From an uncultured Flavobacteriaceae bacterium (GTDB lineage Bacteria > Bacteroidota > Bacteroidia > Flavobacteriales > Flavobacteriaceae), in NCBI GenBank assembly GCA_947500575.1, contig CANMSI010000001.1, forward strand, positions 1 to 64,000: a stretch of 64,000 bases of DNA, in the 5' to 3' direction. A model generated the notes under the pieces. That model saw nothing but the letters and a program-made list of their open reading frames with translations. It ran no database searches and was not told where the DNA came from. Within the stretch, counting starts at the first letter, position 1. Each line of letters opens with the position of its first letter. A program made the translations under genes and the position numbers. Positions 7,060-15,987 of the stretch are shown piece after piece.

Positions 7060-9507
7060 TTAATCTACGTTGTAGATTGTCCGTACACTTTTATAAAAAG
7101 AAATAGCATTGAAGGATTTTTCAATCCTTTGAATGCTATTTTTTGTTTGACCCAAGGACTGATCCTTTGGTATTTTCACAATGACATGTTTTAAGTATTG
7201 ATTTCTTATCCGTGCCACCGGCGGGTACTCCGGTCCTAATACCTGTGCCCCAAAAACATTTCTTAACGACTTAGCAAACCACAACGCAGCCTCATTTAAT
7301 ACGTTGTAATCTTTGTGCTTGAATGTAATTTTAATAATTCGGTTATGCGGTGGGTATTTATACTGCTCTCGTTCATATAATTGATCTTTAAGCATACCCA
7401 TATAATCACTCGTTGTAACTTGTTTTAAAATAGTATGGTGTGGATTATAGCTTTGAATGATCACTTTCCCTCTTTTTTTTGTGCGCCCTGCCCTACCCGC
7501 TACTTGGGTCAGCAATTGAAAACTTCTTTCGTGTGCCCTAAAATCTGGAAAATTGAGTAGGGTATCTGCATTCATTACTCCTACCAAGTTTACATTTCTA
7601 AAATCGAGGCCCTTGGTAAGCATTTGAGTCCCTACCAAAATATCCAATTCTTGTTGTTCAAAAGCAGTAATTATTTTTTCATAGGCATGCTTTCCACGGG
7701 TAGTATCTAAATCCATTCTGCCCACTTTGGCCTCAGGAAATAAGGTATGCAACTCCTGCTCTATTTGTTCCGTTCCAAAACCTTTAGTATCCAATGTAGG
7801 GCTACCACAAGCCATACAGCTTAGTTGCAAAGCCATATGGTATCCACAATAATGACAGCGTAGTTGCTTTCTATGCTGATGATAGGTTAAACTCACATCA
7901 CAATTTGGGCATTGAGGGGAATGACCGCAGGTAGTGCATTCTACGATAGGCGCATACCCTCTCCTATTTTGAAAAAGAATCACCTGTTGTCCCAGATCTA
8001 AAGTCTCCGTAATTTCTTCTAACAAACGTTCAGAGAAATGCCCTTTCATTCGTCGCTTTCTAGTCTGCTCTTTGATATCTACCAATTCCATATCGGGCAT
8101 TAAAACATTACCGAAACGCCGATCTATAGACGCATAGCCATATTTTCCTTTCTTCACATTATACATCCCTTCAATACTAGGAGTAGCCGATCCTAATAGG
8201 ATATGAGATTGATGTAGGTTGGCAAGCACGATAGCCGCATCTCTTGCATGATATCTAGGGGCAGGATCAAATTGTTTAAAAGATGCTTCGTGTTCCTCAT
8301 CAACAATGATAAGCCCTAGTTTTGAAAAGGGCAGAAACAACGAAGATCTCGCACCAATTACGATCTGCGCCTTTGCCTTACATTGGAGAACATTATTCCA
8401 TACTTCTACCCGTTCTTGCACACTATATTTAGAATGATATACCGCTACTTGTTCACCAAAATAGTTTTGTAATCTTGAAATTAACTGGGTTGTAAGGGCT
8501 ATTTCTGGAAGCAGGTATAAAGCTTGTTTTCCACTTTTCAAATAGGTTTCAAGAAGCGTGATATACACTTCTGTTTTACCCGAAGAAGTGACACCATGAA
8601 GCAGAGTAACTTTTTGATTATCAAAACTCTGTTTAATATCAACTAACGCTTTTTGCTGGTGCTCATTAAGGGATATTTTTCTATCCGAAACCACGTCTCC
8701 GGTATATTGAACACGATCTGTTTGTATTAAATACTCTTCAAGAATTTCTTTATCTACAAGTGCTTTAATAACTGCTTTTGATGCACCACTCTCTTTTTCT
8801 AAGTCTGTTACTTTAATTGGCTTTTTAGTTGCCTGAAGTTGAAATAGAGATAAAATCACTTGACTCTGTTTGGGAGCCCTTGTGAGATTATGCAGTAAAG
8901 CTTCCAAAGCATCCTCCGAATGATATGCCTTCCCCAAGGATACATACTTCACTAATTTTGGTTTGTACTGCTGGTATACTTCTTCTTTGATATGAATAAC
9001 ATTTTTTGCAAGCAATCTGTTCAAAATAGGAAGCACATTTTTTCGATCAACAATGGCACTAATTTCTTGCACGCGTAACACAGATTGATGCTGCAAAGCT
9101 TCAAACACTAAAAATTCATCATCTTTCAGTTCCTCCTCATTAATACTAGCCTCTTTATTTTGCAAGATTAAGGTTTCACTTTCGAGAAGAAGAGCGCTAG
9201 GCACTGCACTTCTAAAAACTTCGCCCACCGTACACATATAGTAAGATGCGATCCATTCCCAGTGCCTTATTTGTAGTGGATGCACCAAAGGATGCTCATC
9301 TAAAATTTGATGTATCTCCTTAGCTTCGTAGACTTTAGGTGGTTCTGTATGTATTTGGTGTACGAGTGCAGTATAGATTTTAGATTTTCCGAAAGGAACA
9401 GCCACGCGCATGCCAATTTTCAAAAAATCAGCCTCTTCTTCCGAAATTGTATAGGTAAAAAATTGCGCTATCGGAATTGGCAATATCACATTTACAAAGT
9501 ATTGCAT
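7060..9507 (-). CDS. priA: Primosomal protein N' (replication restart helicase PriA)
   Basis: 815 residues. PriA recognises stalled fork structures and reloads the replicative helicase. The N-terminal 3'-end-binding domain (1-100) is followed by the helicase core with Walker A G-V-T-S-S-G-K-T (305-312), D-E-E-H (403-406) and G-S-A-T-P. Eight zinc-binding cysteines are all present at 524, 527, 533, 536, 551, 554, 564 and 567. The lower helicase lobe has V-G-T-Q-M-L-T-K-G and Q-V-A-G-R-A-G-R. It is the last gene of a minus-strand run nadC-yihY-DUF2147-priA, 14 bases after the DUF2147 stop. Confidence 0.97.
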   Translation of the reverse strand: MQYFVNVILPIPIAQFFTYTISEEEADFLKIGMRVAVPFGKSKIYTALVHQIHTEPPKVYEAKEIHQILDEHPLVHPLQIRHWEWIASYYMCTVGEVFRSAVPSALLLESETLILQNKEASINEEELKDDEFLVFEALQHQSVLRVQEISAIVDRKNVLPILNRLLAKNVIHIKEEVYQQYKPKLVKYVSLGKAYHSEDALEALLHNLTRAPKQSQVILSLFQLQATKKPIKVTDLEKESGASKAVIKALVDKEILEEYLIQTDRVQYTGDVVSDRKISLNEHQQKALVDIKQSFDNQKVTLLHGVTSSGKTEVYITLLETYLKSGKQALYLLPEIALTTQLISRLQNYFGEQVAVYHSKYSVQERVEVWNNVLQCKAKAQIVIGARSSLFLPFSKLGLIIVDEEHEASFKQFDPAPRYHARDAAIVLANLHQSHILLGSATPSIEGMYNVKKGKYGYASIDRRFGNVLMPDMELVDIKEQTRKRRMKGHFSERLLEEITETLDLGQQVILFQNRRGYAPIVECTTCGHSPQCPNCDVSLTYHQHRKQLRCHYCGYHMALQLSCMACGSPTLDTKGFGTEQIEQELHTLFPEAKVGRMDLDTTRGKHAYEKIITAFEQQELDILVGTQMLTKGLDFRNVNLVGVMNADTLLNFPDFRAHERSFQLLTQVAGRAGRTKKRGKVIIQSYNPHHTILKQVTTSDYMGMLKDQLYEREQYKYPPHNRIIKITFKHKDYNVLNEAALWFAKSLRNVFGAQVLGPEYPPVARIRNQYLKHVIVKIPKDQSLGQTKNSIQRIEKSFNAISFYKSVRTIYNVD

Positions 9508-9521
9508 GCTTTTCCCTTTTG

Positions 9522-9956
9522 CTACTTATGCCTTACCCAGGTCTGGGTTCGGTAAATAAATGCTAGATACCCTCTTACTTTAAGTTCATCTTCATTTTTT
9601 GGATTAAGCCATATTTTACATCGAAAGGTCATTGCCTGTTCTGGATCAAATAATGTTTTTCCTTTCCATTCCCCATCCTTATTTTTTTGCAACCCATCTA
9701 TAATTCTCATTCCTAAAATAGGCTTATTCTTCCGATCTCCCTTACATTTTATGCAAGTTGCATTTTCCTTTCCTTCTTCCAATATCTTTACTACTTTTCC
9801 ATACATAAGACCATTTTTCTTATATACTTCTACCACCGCTTTAGGCTTTCCGGTTCTATCATCAATGGTCTTCCATTTTCCAAAAACACTCTGAGCAGTT
9901 CCTACACCAAAAGAAAATAATACAATAACAAATAACAGCTGTTTACTTTTCTTCAT
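9522..9956 (-). CDS. DUF2147 family exported protein
   Basis: 144 residues with a signal peptide (1-21, ending G-T-A-Q). The mature part matches the DUF2147 pattern: G-K-W-K-T-I-D-D at its start, Y-G-K-V-V-K-I, a C-x-x-C pair in T-C-I-K-C, then G-M-R-I-I-D-G-L and a D-P-E-Q...L-W-L-like end. Members are small lipocalin-like periplasmic proteins without a settled function. The two cysteines could form a disulphide or bind metal. Its start overlaps the end of the YihY gene by 14 bases, so translation is probably coupled. Confidence 0.88.
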   Translation of the reverse strand: MKKSKQLLFVIVLFSFGVGTAQSVFGKWKTIDDRTGKPKAVVEVYKKNGLMYGKVVKILEEGKENATCIKCKGDRKNKPILGMRIIDGLQKNKDGEWKGKTLFDPEQAMTFRCKIWLNPKNEDELKVRGYLAFIYRTQTWVRHK

Positions 9957-10923
9957 TTCTATTTTTAAATTTTCTTTTTAGAGAATTGAGACTAGCATTT
10001 AGTTCAAAACCCAATAGCAATATGTTGGAATTTAACCAGATAAAAACCATCAAAATTAATAAACCTCCCAGCGCGCCATATAATTCATTATAACGTGCAA
10101 ATTTTTCTACATAAATACCAAACAAATATGAGGTGAGCAAAAATAATAAGGTAGTCATTAAAGCACCCGCAGAAAAGAACTTGGCTTTTCTGCCTTCAGC
10201 CGTACCAAAATAATATAGCGTTGCCGTAGTTAGATACGAAAGAAGCACAAAAAATAATATTCTAGCTACATTCACCCCTAACACATCCCCTTTACTTGTA
10301 TCATAGCCCAAGGTCTTATCGGCTAGTTCGCTAGTGTATTCTACAATATAAAACTCAAAATACACAAACCCAATAGCACCAAAAAGAAGCAGAAGAGACA
10401 ATAGCAAACCAACCAGCAGGGCATAGAGGTACTGTCTAAGAAAATTACGTGTAAGACTTACATGATAGGAATTTTCAAAACCGCTAAAGATTGCGTTGAC
10501 CCCATTCGCCATTAAAAATATAGATAAAACAAAGGCTGATGAAAGCAGGCTCCCTTGTTTTTTATTCTTGATTTGTTGGTATATTTCCTCAAAATAATCT
10601 CCAGTGGCCGTTGGCAAAAACGACTCCAAGAATAACAAAAATTGCCCATCAAAATCGTCATTTCCAACACTTACATAAGGTATAATAAAAGGCAAAAGGG
10701 TAACCAAAAAAATTAACAGTGGAAATAATGCCATAAACAGGCTAAAGGCAATAGCACTTGCTCTAGAGGAAAGCGCTCCTTCAACAATACCTACAATATA
10801 CATTTCGATAAGATCGTACAAAGAAAGGCCCTCAAAAGCAGAGAGCTTGATTTTCTTTAGAAACCGAACAATCCAATTAACAATTGGGATTTTTTCTAGT
10901 TTTTCTTCGATCTCTGCCGACAT
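9943..10923 (-). CDS. YihY/BrkB family inner-membrane protein
   Basis: 326 residues with about six predicted membrane helices; the family signature A-S-A-I-A-F-S-L-F-M-A-L-F-P-L lies in the first helix, and Y-G-A-L-G-G-L-L-I-L-M-V-F-I-W-L in the last. YihY proteins were once taken for ribonuclease BN; that assignment was wrong, and the function remains uncertain (transport or membrane homeostasis has been suggested). The ATG abuts the nadC stop with no spacer, and the 3' end overlaps the DUF2147 gene, so all are likely one transcript. Confidence 0.92.
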   Translation of the reverse strand: MSAEIEEKLEKIPIVNWIVRFLKKIKLSAFEGLSLYDLIEMYIVGIVEGALSSRASAIAFSLFMALFPLLIFLVTLLPFIIPYVSVGNDDFDGQFLLFLESFLPTATGDYFEEIYQQIKNKKQGSLLSSAFVLSIFLMANGVNAIFSGFENSYHVSLTRNFLRQYLYALLVGLLLSLLLLFGAIGFVYFEFYIVEYTSELADKTLGYDTSKGDVLGVNVARILFFVLLSYLTTATLYYFGTAEGRKAKFFSAGALMTTLLFLLTSYLFGIYVEKFARYNELYGALGGLLILMVFIWLNSNILLLGFELNASLNSLKRKFKNRNEEK

Positions 10924-11781
10924 CTAAACTGCTTTAAGGCTAAGATCCATATTGTATACAGAGTGCGTAAGTGCGCCAGAAGAAATATAATCTACTCCAC
11001 ATTTTGCATATTCCCGAATGGTCTTCTCATTAATGCCTCCAGAAGATTCTGTTAAACAGCTATTGCCAATCATAGCCACCGCTTTTCTAGTGTCTTCATA
11101 GCTAAAATTATCTAGCAATATTCTGTACACTCCCTTTGATTCCAATATCTCTGCGACCTCTTTTAAATCTCTTGCCTCCACAATTATTTTTAAATCCCGA
11201 TTGGTTGTGGTTAAATAATGTTGTGTTTTTGCAATTGCTTTGGTAATGCCACCTGCAAAATCAATATGATTGTCTTTTAGCATAATCATATCATACAAAG
11301 CAAATCTGTGATTTTCACCACCACCAATTTTTACCGCCCATTTTTCTGGAGCACGCAATCCCGGTGTTGTTTTTCTAGTATCTAGGATTTTAGTACCTGT
11401 TCCCTCTAATAAAGAAACGAAGTAATTTGTCTTGGTAGCAATAGCGCTCATTCGCTGCATGGCATTCAGCACTAGTCTTTCGGCTTTTAAAATACTTTGA
11501 GAACTCCCTTCCACATAAAATGCAATATCTCCGTGTGTAACCTTGGCACCATCTTGTATTAAAGTTTCAATTTTTAAATCCTGATCTACATAGGCGAATA
11601 CCATTTTGGCAAATGCTATTCCTGCAATGATTCCTTCGTCTTTAACAAGGAGTTTTGCTTTTCCTTTTGCAGATGATGGAATACAAGCCAAAGAGCTATG
11701 ATCTCCATCTCCTATATCTTCTCGGATGGCATTCGCAATAATAATTTGAAGTTCTTCTTGAAATTGTGCTTCTGAAATCAT
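10924..11781 (-). CDS. nadC: Nicotinate-nucleotide pyrophosphorylase (carboxylating)
   Basis: 285 residues. NadC converts quinolinate and PRPP to nicotinate mononucleotide, CO2 and diphosphate in de novo NAD synthesis. Visible motifs: E-D-I-G-D-G-D-H-S near the start, the phosphate-binding R-K-T-T-P-G-L-R, the K-x-G-G-G-x-x-H-R-F segment and the C-terminal S-S-G-G-I-N. The length is normal. No nadA or nadB is adjacent. It is first in the minus-strand run that ends with priA and is divergent from rlmH across a 176-base gap. Confidence 0.97.
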   Translation of the reverse strand: MISEAQFQEELQIIIANAIREDIGDGDHSSLACIPSSAKGKAKLLVKDEGIIAGIAFAKMVFAYVDQDLKIETLIQDGAKVTHGDIAFYVEGSSQSILKAERLVLNAMQRMSAIATKTNYFVSLLEGTGTKILDTRKTTPGLRAPEKWAVKIGGGENHRFALYDMIMLKDNHIDFAGGITKAIAKTQHYLTTTNRDLKIIVEARDLKEVAEILESKGVYRILLDNFSYEDTRKAVAMIGNSCLTESSGGINEKTIREYAKCGVDYISSGALTHSVYNMDLSLKAV

Positions 11782-11945
11782 TCAAGGGGGTTTAAGTAAT
11801 GCTAATTTACTAAAATGTTTTGTTGCTTGTTTAGAAGTTACAGATCAAAATAATTCCATATTGGTAACTCCTCTGATAGTATAACGATAGAACTCCTTAA
11901 TAAGTACCATTGCAATAATGTCTTTTAATTTTGAACCTTCCCTAG

Positions 11946-11953
11946 TACCTTTG
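11946..11953 (+). promoter_or_regulatory. Candidate -7 box four bases before the rlmH start
   Basis: TACCTTTG-TCCC-ATG: a perfect TAnnTTTG directly before the start codon, with the same four-base spacing as at the DUF6495 gene. No TTG lies 17-23 bases upstream. If functional, the rlmH transcript would start at or next to the ATG. Confidence 0.4.
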
Positions 11954-11957
11954 TCCC

Positions 11958-12431
11958 ATGCACATTAAATTATTAGCAATTGGTAAAACAGATAGCAAGC
12001 CCCTGCAACAATTGATAGAGGGCTATGAGAAGCGTTTAAAACACTATGTGAAATTTGAATTGCTTATTATTCCTGATGTTAAAAATGTCAAAAACCTCTC
12101 TAAAAAACAACAAAAAGAAAAAGAAGCCATCCATATTTTAAAAGAAATTGGAGAGAGAGGTAACTTTATTTTGCTCGATGAAAATGGCAAAGACTATAGT
12201 TCTGTTGGTTTTTCTCAGTTGCTGCAAAAGAAAATGAATGCTGGTCTAAAAGAGCTTGTCTTCGTCATTGGAGGACCTTATGGATTTAGTGATGAATTGC
12301 ATAAAAAAGCACAAGGAAAAATAAGTCTTTCTAAAATGACCTTTTCCCATCAAATGGTTCGCTTGTTTGTTGTTGAGCAAATCTACCGAGCTTTTACTAT
12401 TTTAAAGAACGAGCCCTATCATCATCAATAA
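11958..12431 (+). CDS. rlmH: 23S rRNA (pseudouridine1915-N3)-methyltransferase
   Basis: 157 residues, the standard length for this SPOUT-class enzyme that methylates pseudouridine 1915 in helix 69 of 23S rRNA using S-adenosylmethionine. The knot region is intact: F-V-I-G-G-P-Y-G-F, L-S-L-S-K-M-T-F-S-H-Q-M-V-R and the invariant C-terminal end Y-R-A-F-T-I-L-K-N-E-P-Y-H-H. The start M-H-I-K-L-L-A-I-G agrees with the family N-terminus, so the ATG next to the -7 box is the real one. It converges on the SerA fusion gene with three bases between stops. Confidence 0.97.
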   Translation: MHIKLLAIGKTDSKPLQQLIEGYEKRLKHYVKFELLIIPDVKNVKNLSKKQQKEKEAIHILKEIGERGNFILLDENGKDYSSVGFSQLLQKKMNAGLKELVFVIGGPYGFSDELHKKAQGKISLSKMTFSHQMVRLFVVEQIYRAFTILKNEPYHHQ

Positions 12432-12434
12432 CAA

Positions 12435-14327
12435 CTAGTACAAGACTCTAAATTTAAGGGTATGCTCTGTTTTTTTTAGGGCCTTAATTACATCCTTATT
12501 ATATTCTTTATCCAAATCGGTAATTACATAACCTACTTCACTATCCGTAGATAAATACTGCCCAGAAATATTCATTTCGTATTTGGCAAGCACTTCATTT
12601 ACCTTAGCCATTACCCCGGGAACATTTTTATGAATATGTAAAAAGCGATGCGCGTTTTCTTGCTTTGGTAGTCGAATATTTGGAAAATTTACAGCGTCTA
12701 CCGTATTCCCTGAATTCATATAATCCATAATCTTATTAGGAACAAAATCAGCAATATTACGCTGTGCTTCCTCGGTACTTCCTCCCACATGCGGCGTAAG
12801 AATTACATTTTCTAAACCTTGTAAAGCCGTCATAAATTCTCCATTAATTCGAGGCTCCTCCGGGTAGACATCTACCGCAGCACCTCCAATTTTTCCACTT
12901 TTAAGGGCAGTTACCAAGGCATCAATGTCGACTACAAAACCACGTGAAAGATTAATAAGCATAGCACCATCTTTCATTTGGTTGATCTCACGCTCACCAA
13001 TAAAATTTTTGTTAGCTTTATTATCATCGATATGCAGTGTTACCACATCCGAGATACTTAAAAGGTCTTCTAAAGAATTGCATTTAGTGGCATTTCCCAA
13101 GGCCAACTTATCAGATACATCGTAATAGTACACACGCATCCCTATAGCTTCTGCTAAGACCGATAATTGCTTACCAATATTTCCATATCCCACTATTCCA
13201 AGATTTTTACCTCGTACTTCTCTAGAGTTAGCGGCAGTTTTATTCCACTGTCCGCGATGAATCTCAGAACTCCTTGGGAATACGTTTCGCATTAGCATTA
13301 TAATTTGTCCAATGGCGAGTTCTACAACAGAACGTGTATTGCTGTATGGTGCATTAAATACTACTACACCATTCTTTTTACATTGTTCTAAATCTATCTG
13401 AGTAGTACCAATGCAGAAAGCACCTACCACTAGCAATTTATTGGCTGCTTTCAACACTTTGGCAGTTACCTGGGTTTTAGAGCGAATCCCTAAAACATGG
13501 ACCCCTTTTATTCTTTCAATAAGTTCATCTTCAGACAAACTGTGTTTGATAAGCTCTACCGAAAAACCATCTTCGGAAAGGTTCTCAAAGGCATCTGGAT
13601 GCACATTTTCTAACAATAAAATCTTAATTCTATTCTTAGGGTATGATATTTTTCTAGGAAGATCGTTTACAAAGAGAAACTCGTCTAAATTGGGTGCTAC
13701 GTGGTCTGCATTATTCGTCGCCTTATCCCTATGCACATTCTCTGTATATGCAAAAAATTTATCCGCAATGCCAGCTTCCCGCATCACATAATCACTGTAT
13801 CCATCACCAATTACCTGTACCTCCCCTTCCAAATCTAAATTCTTTAGACACTCTATTTTTCCATTGTGAGTGGCGAGTACGTTGGCTTCATCAAAACCAA
13901 CAATCATCCCTTCTTCATCAAAGCGAAATGTATTGGCATACACTCTCTCTGAAGGAATATTATATGCCTCAACAATAGGGTCTATAAATTCTTTAAAACC
14001 ACAGGAAATTACATAAATATCGTCTGAAAAATTTACAAAGAACTCTTTATTCGCTTCAATAGATTTAGAGATTTTTTGGCGTAATTCTACGACCAACCGA
14101 TCTAAATCGTTCCTGTGTGCTTTTAGTAATTTGATACGTCTTTCCAAGGATTCTGTAAATGAAATATCACCGTCTATTCCTAAATTGGTGATTTCTTGAA
14201 TCTCATTTATGATTTCTTGCTTGTTGTGATTACCTTCTAGCGTCATTTCAGCCAAAACGTCCAAAGCTTCAACCCTAGTTAACGTACTGTCAAAATCAAA
14301 AACGTATTTTCTACCCACCTCAACCAT
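12435..14327 (-). CDS. serA: Phosphoserine phosphatase-D-3-phosphoglycerate dehydrogenase fusion
   Basis: 630 residues from the ATG at 14327 (M-V-E-V-G-R); the frame stays open to 14402 but the family begins here. Residues 1-225 are a SerB-like HAD phosphatase: nucleophile D11 with D13 (D-F-D-S-T-L-T), S108 (I-S-C-G-F), K157 and D175 (I-G-D-G-Y-S-D). Residues about 235-550 are 3-phosphoglycerate dehydrogenase with the NAD fold G-Y-G-N-I-G (380-385), R462, E490/E491 and H513. Residues 560-630 are an ACT domain, the usual serine-binding regulatory unit. The fusion joins the first and last steps of serine synthesis; the middle enzyme SerC is not in the window. Confidence 0.95.
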   Translation of the reverse strand: MVEVGRKYVFDFDSTLTRVEALDVLAEMTLEGNHNKQEIINEIQEITNLGIDGDISFTESLERRIKLLKAHRNDLDRLVVELRQKISKSIEANKEFFVNFSDDIYVISCGFKEFIDPIVEAYNIPSERVYANTFRFDEEGMIVGFDEANVLATHNGKIECLKNLDLEGEVQVIGDGYSDYVMREAGIADKFFAYTENVHRDKATNNADHVAPNLDEFLFVNDLPRKISYPKNRIKILLLENVHPDAFENLSEDGFSVELIKHSLSEDELIERIKGVHVLGIRSKTQVTAKVLKAANKLLVVGAFCIGTTQIDLEQCKKNGVVVFNAPYSNTRSVVELAIGQIIMLMRNVFPRSSEIHRGQWNKTAANSREVRGKNLGIVGYGNIGKQLSVLAEAIGMRVYYYDVSDKLALGNATKCNSLEDLLSISDVVTLHIDDNKANKNFIGEREINQMKDGAMLINLSRGFVVDIDALVTALKSGKIGGAAVDVYPEEPRINGEFMTALQGLENVILTPHVGGSTEEAQRNIADFVPNKIMDYMNSGNTVDAVNFPNIRLPKQENAHRFLHIHKNVPGVMAKVNEVLAKYEMNISGQYLSTDSEVGYVITDLDKEYNKDVIKALKKTEHTLKFRVLY

Positions 14328-14496
14328 TCTTAAAAAATTAAGGTCTAAAAGTAAAAATTTATTCTCTTGCTTATTTTGTTTTAGCGATAAAATTGATTTC
14401 AAAAAAGCACAAGAGGGTTTTTATTGCGAATTCCATTTTTTTAAGCCCTATAAAATGTAAATATCGTATTTGAAGGCGCTGCTCATTTACATTTAT

Positions 14497-15282
14497 TTAT
14501 AAAAAAGAACAGATGGCTTGTGAAAATTGAGCTGTTTTATAGGCGCCGTTATGATCTCCCTTTATAATTTTTAATTCACTATTAGGGATTTCTTTTTGCA
14601 ACGCTCCAGGGTCTCCATTATCCGTATCTAGATCGCCTGCGATGACCAAAACTTTGACTTTAATAGTCTTTAATTCTTTTAGGCTTGTTACGGGTTGGTG
14701 TTTTTGTTGCAAATACAAAGATTTTAGATCGGCATTGATCGATTTTGCATAGTTTACTGCCCCCTCTGTTTCTGCAGTTACATTTCCATCAAAGGCTTCA
14801 GCAAACATGATACGCCGATCCCATTGGGGGTTCGTGAAGTCAATACCCATACCTCCAATAACGGCTTTTTTAATACGCTTATCCTCAGTAAGTAATTTTG
14901 CAAGCACAATACTCCCTCTAGAATACCCAACTGCAAGGTATTTTTTTAGCCCTAAATGTGTTGCTAAAGCCATTAAATCTTTCACCTCAGCATCACTACT
15001 ATAGGCGTTGGGTCCATATGGTTTATCAGAATCTCCATTCCCTCTTAGGTCCGGCACAATAACTCTATACCCCTTGGATAACAATTCCCTTTTTAAGATC
15101 GTATTATCCCATGATTTTCTACTATTTATAAAACCGTGAATAAGCACAACAGCTTTTCCATTCCCTTCATCGGAATAGACAATCTTAGTCTCATCAAAAG
15201 ATTGAAATGAAGCTTCTTGTGCATTCATAAAAGTACACATGCTTATGAAGATCATTAGATAGAAATTGCTCTTATAAATCAT
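14497..15282 (-). CDS. Exported alpha/beta hydrolase
   Basis: 261 residues with a signal peptide (about 1-21, ending M-N-A-Q). Alpha/beta hydrolase features: oxyanion H-G-F-I-N-S-R-K-S-W, nucleophile elbow G-Y-S-R-G (expected G-x-S-x-G), an acid in A-G-D-L-D-T-D and the histidine in K-G-D-H-N-G. A periplasmic esterase or lipase is likely, but the substrate is unknown. It starts six bases after the DUF3307 gene and is the third gene of the satD operon, so it may be co-regulated with that unit. Confidence 0.85.
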   Translation of the reverse strand: MIYKSNFYLMIFISMCTFMNAQEASFQSFDETKIVYSDEGNGKAVVLIHGFINSRKSWDNTILKRELLSKGYRVIVPDLRGNGDSDKPYGPNAYSSDAEVKDLMALATHLGLKKYLAVGYSRGSIVLAKLLTEDKRIKKAVIGGMGIDFTNPQWDRRIMFAEAFDGNVTAETEGAVNYAKSINADLKSLYLQQKHQPVTSLKELKTIKVKVLVIAGDLDTDNGDPGALQKEIPNSELKIIKGDHNGAYKTAQFSQAICSFL

Positions 15283-15288
15283 ACTTTT

Positions 15289-15987
15289 TCAACTATTTGT
15301 GTATACTATTCCAGCTAAAATTGCAAATCCAAAACTTAACAACGTACCAATTAAAATATACTCGGTGAGTTTACGGCTATTGGTTTCTTTAAGATCATTA
15401 AATCGAAAGACCGATTTTGCGGCTATTAATAATCCAATACCTTCCCATTTTCCTAAAACAATAAATGCAAAAACAAATAGACGTTCAATGATTCCAATAT
15501 ATTTTCCTGCATTTGGAAGTGATTTATGATCCAATTCTATCTGATCCGAAAAACCTTGAAGCAACTTATTCATGATTACGGCAGTTGGAAAGCTTACAAA
15601 AACCACCGCTGTCACTAAAGACCAATTCATCTCTTCAAAATATCCAATCAAATGTACTAACGTATTATTCTGATATGTACACGCATAGAGAACAACAATA
15701 TGTAAAAATTGATCTATAAAAAAGAGAGCGCTCTTATTCTTAAAAAGTGGGTTCACATATAGTTTGGTAAGGTCAATTAAATAATGAGTAACCGCAATAA
15801 TCACTGCAATATCCCAAGCATGTATATCCCAAAGCAACAGCATTGTAACTGCAAAATGGATCAATACATGAATATACAGGTATTTAGAAGCAATCTTATT
15901 GGCCTCCTTATGAATTACCCATCGATCTGGCTGTAAGATAAAATCTCCAATGAGATGTGCTAAAAAAAGTTTAACAAATAAAATCAT
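15289..15987 (-). CDS. DUF3307 polytopic membrane protein
   Basis: 232 residues with about six to seven predicted membrane helices. DUF3307 hallmarks are present: H11-x-x-x-D15 with F-x-L-Q-P (A-H-L-I-G-D-F-I-L-Q-P), H68...D72...K75 (T-H-Y-L-I-D-L-T-K) and D92-Q93...H96 (D-Q-F-L-H). This conserved His/Asp set inside membrane segments could form a metal site, by analogy with membrane hydrolases such as the YdjM family; that is inference. Its start overlaps the satD stop by four bases (ATGA), a strong sign of translational coupling and of a shared role. Confidence 0.85.
   Translation of the reverse strand: MILFVKLFLAHLIGDFILQPDRWVIHKEANKIASKYLYIHVLIHFAVTMLLLWDIHAWDIAVIIAVTHYLIDLTKLYVNPLFKNKSALFFIDQFLHIVVLYACTYQNNTLVHLIGYFEEMNWSLVTAVVFVSFPTAVIMNKLLQGFSDQIELDHKSLPNAGKYIGIIERLFVFAFIVLGKWEGIGLLIAAKSVFRFNDLKETNSRKLTEYILIGTLLSFGFAILAGIVYTNS

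Noticed and set aside
7062-7078. Stem AATCTAC/GTAGATT between the response regulator and priA
   Set aside because: No T run follows in either direction and it overlaps the priA coding end, so it is not called a terminator.
14328-14402. N-terminal extension of the SerA fusion by 25 residues
   Set aside because: The added stretch is Lys/Gln/Leu-rich and not part of the HAD domain; the ATG at 14327 matches the family start.
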